Source: Tanypteryx hageni
Taxonomy: Eukaryota; Arthropoda; Insecta; Odonata; Petaluridae
Length of the DNA stretch: 64,000 nt
Direction of reading: 5' to 3'
Assembly (NCBI GenBank): GCA_028673005.1
Contig: CM054120.1
Span: 74,945,533 to 75,009,532, forward strand
The stretch's first letter is position 1, and each line of letters starts with the position of its first letter. Both the position numbers and the translations under genes were made by a program. Below the pieces are notes generated by a model. It was not told the DNA's origin. It saw only the letters and a list, made by a program, of their open reading frames with translations, and did not search any database. Below, in pieces: positions 12,439-25,705 of the stretch.

Positions 12439-12498
<60 letters not shown>

Positions 12499-15400
12499 GG
12501 CGTGGACTTCCTTGAGGAAAATATTCGTCGAAAGTAATTTACGAATACGAGGTGCTACCCAAAAGTTCCGGGAATTTGAATAGCGCACGCGAACCGCTTG
12601 TAGCACGGCCACTCGTCGCAAAGTATTGCTGGCAGTATTGTTTGTGAATAAGTGAAGCAAGTTATAATGGTCAGGTTGGAGAATGCGGACACCTGCGGAT
12701 ATCGGTAGAGGAGTGAGACAGAGCCGACCCTATTCAATGAATATGGAGAAAGTCTAATGCAAGAAGCGTTAGAAGACACGAGATTTCAAAATTGGAGGAA
12801 GGATTATAAGAACAGTAAAATACGAGGATGATCAAGCACTTCTAGCAAGAAAGGAAAGGAACTCCAGAAAATGATAAATAGAGTAATAATAACAGGTAGA
12901 AAATACGGTATGGAAATAAATACAGAAAAATGCAAGATCATTCGAATATCGGGAAAAGAAGATAATCTGAGCATGAGTATTGGAGGAAAGCCTTTAGAAC
13001 AAGTTTCAGACTATAAATACCACCTACTTACGAAGAATATAAGGGAAGATATCCGCAAGAAGTTCATAAAATGCTATGTATGGAGTATAGTATTTACAGG
13101 GCAGAAACATGGACGCTAAGGAAAAATGACATCAAATACTTGGAAAGCTTTGAAATGTGGGCTTGGAGGAGAATGCTGAAGGTAAAATGGACAGATAGGA
13201 CGAAAAACGATGAAGTGCTACGAAGAATAGGAGAGAAGCGAAGATTATACAGACTATTAGAAAGAGGAAGGCAAACTGGGTTGGACATTACCTGAGGAGA
13301 GAGAGTATGATTAAAGACGTGTTAGAAGGAAAATTAGATGGAAAAAGGGAAAGAGGTAGGAAAAGGTTTCACCTGATAGACGATTTGAAATGGAAAGTGT
13401 TATCAAGATATGAAGAGGACCACGGAAAATAGGAGTATATGGAGAACCAGGAATAATAACGGACCTGTCAACTGATAGACTACCTATGATGATATGTTAA
13501 CACATTTACGCGCGGTTTGACTTCTAGAAACTGCTTCCGCTGCTAGTGGGTAGAGCTTTTGTCGGTAGCTAGGCAGAATACTCGATACATTATGTTTTCA
13601 CTGAACGGTATATACTTTTTGAGACATATGGCTTATTCATTATTATTTAGGACAATTACTTCTAAATCTAGACGAATTTTAATTGAAATAAATTCCGCAA
13701 TGTTTGAGAAAATCTACATTTAGTGAAAATCGGCAAAAATAAACTACACTATTTTTCCGTTACATAGTTCATTTCAGCAAGATGTGTATCCCAGATAACA
13801 TTATACATAAATACTATATTTTATCAGACTCTGCTTAACCGTGTAGCCTCTAGATAAGCTCACAGGCTACAGAGAGAATCGCAAAAACCACGAACTAAAT
13901 AACACGCATCCAACTCATATAGAAGAAACTCGGATGTTTGCGAAAGCTCTTGATGTCACAAAGACCGTCTTGTTTACCCGTGAATTCTTCGTGTCCACTT
14001 TATCACGCCTTTTTCCTGTCACCTGCATTTCTTGAGAGGCTTAATATGACCTCACCTAACGTGCTGTTTGTTACTCAAAATATATTTACAATTAGACTTG
14101 AAGAACCTCTTGTGTACCGATAAGGAGGAAATGCCCTACACAGTCTTTCCTGCAGCCATTCTATACTTCAGTCTGTGCCTTGTATTGACTACGTTCGGTC
14201 GCATTCGTTTTCTCGCGGTTCATGCATAATCGTTTCATCACAAGGATTTGTTTTCAAGCCATTGCCGAGGCCACATTTATCGTACTTGCTCGTACTTTTC
14301 TCATAAATGTTCAACTTTTGGTTAATTATTTTCCTGGTGATGTTTAAATCACGAGTAATCTTTAATTTATTATTGACAGTGTTGGTTGTTTTTCATTCAA
14401 AATTTGAATTTTTTCGTGTCATACAATAGATGGCACTGTACATGCTTCTATGTTTGATTGTTGTTGCTTTGATTTTCTAGTTGATCCATTATTGTAGTTG
14501 CTTTGACAGGCATTTTAATAGCTAAGAATTATAAATTCAAGAATAAAAAATCTTTTGTCTGGAACGCCTCTGGAGTTTTGACCGGGATATCAACGGAAAA
14601 ATCACGACCGTTCAACGAATTTCCGTTTTATGAACGCTTTTCAGGATCGCGTGTCGTTCGTTGAACAAGAGTTGCCTGTACCAATCACTTCAACTCTCCT
14701 TCCATTGGACAAAAAGTTCGAGAAACCTAAAACGAGTCCATTCACTCAAAGTTTTAATTCGAATTTTTTCATGATCACAATACCATCTCCATTATATGAT
14801 AAATTGAAAAGTTTGAATGGCTTTAATTGAGAGCACATCGCGGAGATTTTAGGCAAGAAAATTTTTATATCTCCCGATATATATCTCCTGATTGGCGTTA
14901 CTCCAGCCGTGTTTGAATAAATATTTTATGCAATAAACTATTAGATTGGTAGTGCATTTTCGTGTATTTTTGCCACATTTGGGAGAAAAGTTTTATTAAT
15001 AATCGTTTGTCATCGGGAGAATGGAGTTCGTTCTTCTCAGTTTCGACAGCCGACGAACTTTCCGGGAACAATTCTGTTTTGTAAGAGAAGAGAATGTATT
15101 CGATGGAAATGTTCGCTTTAATCGTCAAAAATTTCCATGCTGAAATTAATTGGAAAAGCTAAAAAGCGCACGAACGTATTCACGTTTCATGATTATTGTA
15201 CGATAAGAAGCCATTGTATTTATCATGTGATATCTACGTCTGATAACAATTATTTGAAAGGACCACAAAGAAATTGCCAAATATCTGGTCCAACTGTACT
15301 GAGAAGAGATATTGAAAGAATTCGGTACTTTGATAAAGAACCATTGATATTTCGCTAAAAATTAGCTCTTCATTCTTAATATTTTAAATAATGCCTGAAT

Positions 15401-18400
15401 ACACGCTGTATCCGATGCAAAAAAAATATGGGCATAAAATATAATTATTAAGAAGAGAAATGAAACAGTACGATTTTGGAGCTACAGAATGATAGGTTAT
15501 TTGTGCAATTAATTTTGTTCACCTATAGCACAAACTGAGTGCTGATTTCAGCGGTACCGCGAAAAAACCGCTAATTGAATACATGAAGGATTTCCGCTAA
15601 ACTTGTAATGGTGTAGTACAAAAACAATTGATGCGTCCAAACGTCGTGATACCCGTATGTATAAATATAAAACCTTTTTTTAAGGCCGAGATATTCTGTT
15701 TTTCTTTAAAAGTTTGCCCCGCCTACAAAAAGTTTGGGATCCACTGACCTATGGTTTATCTATTTATCTTTCAGTTATTATAAGAGCATCCTATAGCCCA
15801 CTCTAGAGACAAAAACAAAGTAAACATTTCTGTGAATCCAGAATAATAATCAAGATTTTTCCATCCCTTTGATCTTTCAGATAGAGCCGTTAAATATGAG
15901 TAGATGAATGGACGGCAAAATAGAAATTCTTGGAAGGAAATCCCACGCCATTTTTTATCGAGATATCTAGATTTATTCAAAGCGGTTCTACGTCAATGTA
16001 GTCTGGCAATGGTATCCAAAAATATTATATTTCTTGAATAAAATAAATGATGCGGTTTCTTTACTTTTGAGATGGTAGAGAACTTGAAAAGATTTGTTCA
16101 GATAAATATTCAGATAATATATTCATATTTTCCTTTTGAAAACATTTACTGTACCCCTATGCCAATTAGAAAGCTTTGCTTGAAATATGAAATATAAATT
16201 TAATCATCTCGTATTCCAAACTAATCAATTCAAAAGCAGGCCAAGCCTTCATTTATTGAAATGTTTGCTTACATTATTTTTATCATTGAAAAACAATTTA
16301 GAGCTATAGAACTTCAACGCAATGGAAATTACTGATTAAAATACATAAATAAACTGCCTGCTCATGTCCCAGCTCAAAGTGAAACCTACTTATGCAAATT
16401 AAATCTTTCATTTAAATAAAACTATTTTCCATAATACACGCTATGAAAGGTTTTTCTGAGACTTGCCAAATGTAACTGGAGAGCCGTTGTAAATGAATAT
16501 GCAATGTTTCTGGCATAAAAAATGAAATGTTATAGGATATATCAAGGACGGTGAGTTTTCTTGCTCGAAACTCATCTAGTTCCTAGTTAGCAATAAAAAG
16601 TCACAAATTCACACTGGCGCAATATTAAATTGCGTGCATTAATCAGACCCTAAAATAAAAAATTTTCCGTCTTTTACATAACATCCTCACTGCATAGACT
16701 CAATAATTATTATGGGTTGAGATATATAGTTAACTACTAAATAACCCAGGAGGAACATGCCATTAAATAAAAAATAATTGTTGATATAAAGATATTTATC
16801 AATAAAATTCACAAAAATTAATGTTAATTCGCAGTAATAAAGCAATAATCATTTACTTAGTCAACGCTGTGAAAGTTAATTCGTTATTATAAACATTTTA
16901 CGTGATCATAATGAGTAGTAAAGCCGGAAATATTCATTAAAAATTCAACTGTGTTGAATTTACGCTGTTCAATATTCAGCGCGTTAACCCTTACTCTACC
17001 AAGGGGGGGATAACTCAGTTACCCCAACGACGTTTTTCTATTTTTTATTGGTTATTTTTGGGATTTCATTCATATCCCCTCATGTATTCGTTTTTTACCG
17101 TCTATGAACATTGCTGTTGAATTTTATGTAGATTTACAAATTTTTAGAGCCACTTTTTAAATGAAAACACTGTCGGGGTAACTGAGTTACCACCCTTGGT
17201 AGAGTTTACCATTGTATCATTTTACTTTAAATGCAGTTCCGCTATACATATGGCTATAGTATATGTGTGTAATTTAGTCAGTATATCGGTGTACAATGCA
17301 AAATAATATATTTTGGTGATGAGCAGCCGCGTGCTGAACTAAAAAAAATTCTAGTGCTAGTTTTTTATATTGTACTGTAATTATAAAATATTAATTATTT
17401 TTAAAAATATTTATTTCCATATTACGCGTTTATGTCAGCTTATACTCTTCATGTTTGAAATAGGTAAAGAGTTTTTTCAAGTCATTTTGGTTACGGGTAG
17501 GTGCGTGTTGAACTACGAAAGAATGATCTTATGTGAATGTATGTTACAGTGCAAGACTTGTAAATACAAGTCAGCTTCATGTTCTCCTCTGGTTGTGCAC
17601 AACACTCAAGGTAGCAAAACGTTTATTACAATAGTGAAGTAATTATAAAATATTCATTATTTTCTTTATAAATATCTATTCTATATAATTTATATTATAT
17701 AGAATGGTAACTTATTTCTCCCAACAAACAACTATTTCTGACAAAAGAATGTTGGGGTAATTGAGTTGGTAGGAGTAAGTTGTAAAATACCTTGGTAGAG
17801 GAAGGGTTAATAATGCGCTTATAGTTTCATTTTGGAGTCTGTCTGTGCACTTGCTTAAATTGAAATTGTGATGAGTTCGTTAACGAAAGAGAGGTGAAAC
17901 ATGAAGGGTTGATTTCTTTACTGCCGTCATTTATTTGGTTTAGAGTTGAGTTTTGAAAAATTTTCACGATAGGGTTGGAGCCCATTTAAAATTTTGTTTT
18001 GTGAATCTCTCCATAGGTGTAAAAGACGGAAATCTGAGAGTACATTTCCACCTTATTTCCACTTGCTCAAAAAAAGATTGAGATAAATCCAACAAGAAAT
18101 TCGTAATTTATTTAGAACTTGGAAAATTTCTTACACGATTTTATAAATTGTTGTCAACAAAAACAATCTTCGTAGCAACTGAGGTGAACAACAACTAATA
18201 CGAATACGTAAAATACGTTAAATTTCCTTACGTGTGCGCACAGAACATAGCAGATGCGGATCCAGAAACTTCCCAAGGGGTGCGGTCTCTCCTCCCACTC
18301 TTGAATCCGCCTCTGCCGTCGACATTATGTTTTGAAAATCAGATTATTTCTTTTTCTTGCCATACAAACAACCTGCGGTGTAAAAACAAGAAATTCAGCG

Positions 18401-21400
18401 CGGAATGAATTAAAAAATATACGCAGAGAGGGGAAATGGGGGCATCCATGGGGGAGGTGGGGGGGGGGCGAAAGGAAATGTATTAACTATGACGGAGAAA
18501 TGAACGTAAATACGTTTATTTTCCTTTCGTGCGCGCAACGCGCTTTGTAAGTGAAAAATAATGGATATTTCAAGCGGAGGGAATGAACATGACTGTAGAT
18601 ATTACATTACAATTACCCAAACGAGGACTGTTTTAAAAATATCTCCATTGTTTTTCTTATATCTCCGAAGGTAGAAAATAGAATGAAGAAGAATGAATGC
18701 CGAAACTTTGACTGTACATTTCTACATTAATGACAGTTATTTTTGAAAATATTGAGTATTGAAAAATGTACAAATGCGGATAGGAATAATTTATAAATTT
18801 TGATAAAAAATTGATTGCGTTCTAAATTTAAATGCCATTTTGGAAGCATCATTTATCCAAAAAAAGTGTATTATTATGTAAAATATCTGTTTATGTAAAA
18901 TGATGTTTCGCAATAAAACGCTAACTTAGCTATTAAGCCTCTCTTATTTAAACGCTAACCAAACATTCACGTGGTGCCCCCGCTATAAAATAAACGAGAA
19001 TCTAGTGACAATATGTGGCGGTATGACCACATGAAAAATAAAAAACGCTAATTTTATCCATGTTCATGGATAACACTCTACTTGTATTCCATGAGTCCGA
19101 TTACTAGTCCCATGTCTTTATATAGGACTGTTAATTCACAGATTCCTAGCGCGTACTAGGGGAAGAGTCACCGAAACTCTCAAATTGTATTTTTGAGCTT
19201 GTGCTTTATTTATTTTATTTATTTATTTATTTAATTAGAAAAGGTCCATAAACAGCCAAATTTTGGCCTTTTACAATGGATCCGTAATATAACAACATAA
19301 AATAACAAATAAAATAAATTAAATTAACAATCGTGGAACAGATATTAAATTGTTCCAAACAGGAAAATGCAAAAACAGAAACATATTCAAAAGCGTTTAG
19401 ACAATAAGAATTATCGAGTGTCTCTCTGTTATCAGATAACCGTAAAATTTAGAAGTGAAAATCGGATATGATCTCAACAAGACTAATTCATTTAAATTCA
19501 ATTCAATTTAGCTTCAAAGAGTGATCACGTTGATTAAAAACGTGGCAACTGTTTGGAAATGAAAATAAATAAGTAGCTAAAAGAAACTTTTTAAAAATAT
19601 ATTTAAAATCTCTCTCACTCCCCCTCTCTCTCTCTCTTCATCGCTCTCTCTCTCTCCCTCTCTCCCTCCCCCTCGTCTTCTCCCTCTCTCCCTCCCCCTC
19701 GTCTTCTCCCTCTCTCTCTCTCTCTCTCACTCGCTCTCTCTCTCCCTCTCTCCCCCTCGTCTTCTCCCTCTCTCCCTCCCCCTCGTCTTCTCCCTCTCTC
19801 TCTCCCTCTCTCCCTCCCCCTCTCCCCTCCCCCTCGTCTTCTCCCTCTCTCTCTCGCTCTCTCTCACTCACTCTCTCTCTCTCCCTCTCTCCCCCTCTCC
19901 CTCCCCCTCTCCCTCTCTCTCTCTCCCCCTTCCTCTCTCTCACCCGCACCCTCTAAATCATTTGCGAGCGCGCTCACCAAAGGTAAATCGCCAGACGGTA
20001 ACCATAATGTAACGCCCCAACACAACTGCACTGCTAATCGTAAACACGTGGTGATTAGTAAGGTGTTGCCAGAGCTGTGCAATGACGACTATCTTCTCGC
20101 GCTTAGCGACAACATTGATCCCGCAAACATTAAGTATGCATCGAGGATTAGCCTGAATCGCATGTGCTTTTACCTTTCCTCCGAAGCTGATGTCGTCAGA
20201 GCTAACACAGCTACGCCCGTCGTCATTGGGGTGCACAAGGTTTCCTTTAGGAGGTATGTTTCCGGGGCGACTAGTGTTTTGCTCTCTAATGTCGTTCCTG
20301 ACATTAGTAATGATTTATTTGCCTCTCGCTTAGCTCCTTATGGTGAGCTTGCAGGCCCCATCAAGGACCTTTCTTTTGGGAGCAAGGTACTCCAATTTAC
20401 TCACGTGAAGTCATTCAGAAGACTCGCATATGTAGTTTTACCCGAACCGGAACTAGCCCCCCCTAGTATACCGATTGTACACGACACAGTAACTTATAAC
20501 ATTTTTTGTCACTAGAAGATTATACATGTGTTAATTGCACAGAAAGGGTCATCAAAGGGAACGTTGCCCTACAGTTGAACGACCGCCCCCCCCCGCCCCC
20601 AACTAGTGGTGAATACCGTGCAGTTCCCCCCACCCGCTAAGCATCTCATAGGCTCAGTAACTGATCGAATCAATGAAAACAGCTCGCGCACTAACTGCCC
20701 TAAAGAGTCTATTCTATCTCCACTTGATCTATCTAAAGCTAATAAATCTGATACCAACTCCACACTTCTTTTCCCTAAAGAACTGATTCGCCCCGTCATT
20801 AAACCCCAGGAGTCAATATCCTCCGCTGACCTACCCGCTGATCCCAGTGAATGTACCATTCCTTCAACTAAAGTAGCATTAAACCGCCTCACCATCCCCA
20901 CCTCTCCTAGATCCCCTACACCAGTGATGGCGAACCTTTTCTAGCTCGCGTGCCAAAATTATCTTAATAAGAGAACATTTGCCTCTTCGCGTGCCAGTAC
21001 CATAAAAATCATGTGTATATTCGTAGAATATAGCATGAATGTTTACACAATTATATAGCAGGTCTGGAGACCGTCTGTAGAATGAGAAAAGAGTTGGTAA
21101 GGCTATTTTATGATTTTTGGGGAGGCTTTTTAATCCTTAAAATGAACAAAAGGATGTTGGATAAACTAACCTACGATAATGAAATTGAAATAACCCGAAA
21201 TTTTATGTAATTTTGTTGTAAAAACACCCAAACATTATACATGGTTTATGCATTAAAAAATTCAGATTTATATTTTTTTAATTAAAAGAATTTCCCTCCC
21301 CCGAAAATCATAATATAACCTATAGTAAACGAAGCCACTCTTTCGCATCGTTTCAATACCTACATTTGTTAGATTTATGGGGTCATTTTTGCCATGTCGC

Positions 21401-24400
21401 TGTATGAGTGGCGTATTTGTTTCTTATTCCATTTTGTGGCGTGCCAACCAAAATCGCCTCCTCTCATAGTGCTTCTTCATCGGATTATGAAGACACCAAT
21501 CACATCATCACGGCCATCAAGGAAAGTGATTTGAAGAGCTTCATCTCCGAATCCGGAGGAAAGACGTCGGAACAAATTATTTCTATTTCCCAAAAATACT
21601 CCATGGACACTATCTCTCAATTCTATAGACTCATTAGCTAAAACTACCAAAAATAAAATAAGGAAGAGACAACTAGAAAAAATATTTTCGGTTCTGCGAG
21701 ACCCGCCAGTTGTTCCTCCCAATTCCAACGACAATAGCCAAAATTAGCCATCTAAATCATCTAATTCCAATAATGGATGTGCAATCAAACATATATTATC
21801 TTAACCCTCATGTATCCACATCCACCCAGCCAAGCTTTTACCCTACCGCCTACTGTGAGTTCCCTGAATCCGCTGGCTTCTCAATTCTTTCGTCCTAACC
21901 CGCAGAATGGGACGTTTTCTAACTCAATGGCTAGTATATTCTTTCCGGCGCACGGAGATCTAAACCTCACCACTCCTCTACATCGCTCTTGCCTACCTCT
22001 TATCGTGAATTCCGACCATCAACCTAACCCTTCCATTCCCTCATTCTCCCACGGAACCGGAACTCGGTCACCCCTACCTCCTGTCGCTACACTTTCTAAG
22101 GTCGCCTCCCTTCACCCTAGAGCTCTTCTCGCGATTCATATTAATTCTCAAAGTATTTTAGCTCACATCGAGGAAATCCAAACAATTGCCTCTTGTAACA
22201 AGCTTGACATCATCTGCATAAGCGAATCATGGTTAATATCGTCCATCCCATCATCATCGGTCGCCATATCAAACTTGACTCTTCTTCGTAACGATCGTAA
22301 AGGCAAGCAAGGTGGTGGCGTTTGTATGTACGTTCGGAAAGATTTAAAATTTCGTATTCTTTCAAAATCTCACTCTAACTTTTGCTCCAGACCCGAATTT
22401 CTAATGGTGGAAATAATATTGAACTCCCAGAAACTCCTGGGTTGCGTGGTATACCGCCCCCCTTAAATAGGTTTTATAACAGATATTGAAAATGCTCTAT
22501 CAGATTTCCTTCTTTCTTACGATAGCATTATTATCATGGGGGATTTTAATACGAATCTTATCAATAATACATCAGTATCGAAACAGCTAATCAAACTTTT
22601 CACCTCCCTTGATCTAAAAATTCTCCCTCTTGACGCCACCTACACAACATCGAACTCCTCTTCACTTTTAGATCTTATCATTACATCCAACTCCGAAAAA
22701 GCTCTCATGTACGGGCAAGTATCGGCACCAGGAATCTCACCTCACGATATAATCTACCTCATTTATGCGATTTGCCCTCCTAAGAGGATATCGCCTCTCA
22801 TTTCCTACCGAGATTACAAGAAAATCAACAATGACTCCCTTATTCTTTCCGCATTACAACTCTCTTTTGACGATATCTATAACACACAGAACGTAGACGA
22901 TATGGTTCGTATCCTAAATTATAACCTCCTCCTGCTCTACGACGAACATGCTTCTTTCAAAACTAAACGAGTTAGAAGCAATCCTACTCCATGGATGACC
23001 GACACTATTCTCGCCCTCATGCGGAATAGAGACTCAGCATACTCTCTATACAAGAAACCTAAGAATATAGATGATCACGACAGATACAAATCACGTTTCG
23101 CCAAAGGCCTCTTAAGTTCCAATCTCCCCCCGAAATCTCTCTGGTCTGGCATATCAAAACTTGGGATCGGAAACCGCTCTCAAAAAATGCCTCCCCAACA
23201 TAACCTTCTTCCAGGTTCCTTTAACCAATGCTTTGCGAACAACGTCTCCTCTATTGAACCTAATGACCTACAAAAAACTAGGAAAAATCCTGAATCTCCC
23301 TTCGTTAAACAATCCTCAATTCAAGTTCACAGCTGTATCCAATGCTGAAGTAAAGAAAGCACTTCAAGACCCCAAACCTTCTGCCCCTGGCTCTGATAAT
23401 ATCCCTATTATCTTCAAACATAAAATACTTCCCATTATCATCCCATATGCGACCCACATATTCAACCACTCTCTATTCTCTGGTATCTTTCCGTCGCAAT
23501 GGAAAATTTCCATAATTCGCCCGGTACCAAAATCCCAAAACCCATCAAAACTTGAAGACTTTCGTCCCATCAGTATTTTACCTGTTAATTATTAGGTATT
23601 GTAAATTGTTTATCTCTTCTTTGTTTACTCAGTTTCATGTATCGATTCCTTTCTTACCATAAACTGTGTATTCTATGTTAACCTTAAGTATGGTCCTTAT
23701 TGTAATTATTTTATTTATTTTCTATTTTCTCATTGGTTTCTCAATCTCCTGAACCAACTTGTCTCTATCATACACTGTGTATTTTCGGTTAGTTATTAGG
23801 TATTATTAATTTTTTATCTATGTTCACTCAGTCTCCTGTATCATTTACTATGTATATTAAATTGTACTTTACGAGGTTAGGTGGAAGAGAGGCCCAACTG
23901 GGCATAACCTCGCCTATTAAAGGGTCGAATCAATCAACCAATCTCTCTCTCTCTCCCCCTCCCTCCCCTACCTCTTTCTCTCTCTCCCCCTCCCTCCCCT
24001 ACCTCTCTCTCTCTCTCTCTCTCTTCAACGTTAAAGAGCCAAGTTGGCACCTTAACGTTGAAGATCGTGACTTACCGGAACTCGTACGAATCTAAGTAAA
24101 TATTTTTTAATTTTATAATTTATTGATAAAAAGAGAGGTCAGCTATTATATCAAATGATGAAGAAATGAATACCGAGCGGTTTACGGTGTCTTCTCTTTC
24201 GCCGGTTCAGTATATGATTGAATGGGTGGTTGCTTGAGTTTTATAACGTTAGTTAGCTATTTTTAGTTTTCCGATAAAGTGACATAGGGCATCCGAGAGT
24301 CTAACAACGTTTCAACGCAAACATTTACTATAGAACCCATTTTTAATTTCGTATGATTACTTATGATTAATCAAAAAATTTAACGAATGTGATAATCGAT

Positions 24401-25660
24401 TTAACGCGTATCTGAATTACTTAGCCATTTTATGTGCACAGGAGCAACTTAGGTCCTCAACTAAGAAAGAATGTGCCACATTTTCTAGATTACACAAGAA
24501 AGCTCGTTATTGCGCATGCTTCTAAAAGACAATTTTTGAAACTCTGCGTTGTCTACCTAGGTCTCTGGTATACATTTTTAAATTCACCATTAAATATATA
24601 AAAGCAATATACTCCGATAAGATTTTAACAGATTAATTGTTATGTCGAATAATAAATTTATAAATGATAGAATCGACCGATAAATGCGTAATTCTGTGGG
24701 AATGATCCAAGATGAAATACAAAAAATAGAAATGTAAAATTCCGTTGTCCGTGACAATTAAAAGTTCTTACTGTGTTTTAAGAGTATACATGAAAAATTC
24801 AGACAATTTACAGCCAAGCCAAAATTTTGAATTTACAAATATCCGAGCGGAATTAACCTAGGTAACTTTGACGTGTACACTATTCAAGCGGTACTCAATA
24901 AACACATTACTAGAGCACACTTCATGAATATTCAGCGATCCAATACTCAGGAATTCGCAATTTCGTCAATGATTTTTCACCGAAGAGATTCAACTTTGAT
25001 TTTTTTCAGTTTCTGGAATTCTTCCTTCCATCCAACGCTTCAAAAATGATCTTCAGTTTTCATTTAACATGACTTGTTACTTTTATTAAAAAATATTATC
25101 TATGACTTGGATTCTCTAGTTTTAAGTTTGTTTGAAGTTTATTAACGGCTGTGAAGGATATTTTTTAATTATCTAGCTGTGTCTATAGACTCATTCTTCC
25201 TTATTTCCTATTTTTATTTATTAAAAATATTTGTTTTTCAAAGTAAGTTAACTGGGTTATATTTAACGAAAAAAAAACGTTAACTGCCATTTAAAATTTC
25301 GAGTGAATCTTCAAAAACTTTTACTTTGGAACTCGGTTTTTTTAACAGCTAGAAAATAGCCTCCTAACAAATATAACGAGGATTTTTAATTCGAAGATTA
25401 AATCCTAGGGAGGAATTCAATTTAAAATGCCACGGATAAAACTTCTAATGCTTCCGGCGAGCAGAAAAGTTGTTAAGATCAAGGGTTCTCGTTATGTACG
25501 AATTCGTTCCTATTTTTACACAAGTGAGTCAATATTTTTTTTCGCAAGTATCTCACCACTAACAGTAGCGCCGGGGTCTCAAACACGCGGCTCCCGGGCC
25601 ATATGCGGCTGCCAATTCAAAAAATGCGACCCTCTCATTATTTTGATAGAATTGTAAGTA

Positions 25661-25705
<45 letters not shown>

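Larger units (their letters stand above)
19955..23938 (+). mobile_element. Dead non-LTR retrotransposon (Jockey/CR1-like), RT core deleted
   Basis: Order: 5' leader, a gag-like ORF1 with a CCHC zinc knuckle (about 20527-20567, split by a frameshift), a hAT insertion, ORF1 tail, AP endonuclease, RT start, then a 3' UTR ending near 23938 in AATC repeats. The RT frame stops at [10 protein letters not shown] (23595), and sequence resembling 3' UTR follows at once, so the RT palm (motifs A to E) is missing. Bordered on both sides by CT tracts. Clade placement is from general motif style only. Confidence 0.85.

Noticed and set aside
19638..19949. Arg/Glu-rich frame on the minus strand
   Set aside because: It lies wholly in a CT microsatellite.
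20569..20901. 110-residue minus-strand frame
   Set aside because: Shadow of the LINE ORF1 linker on the plus strand.
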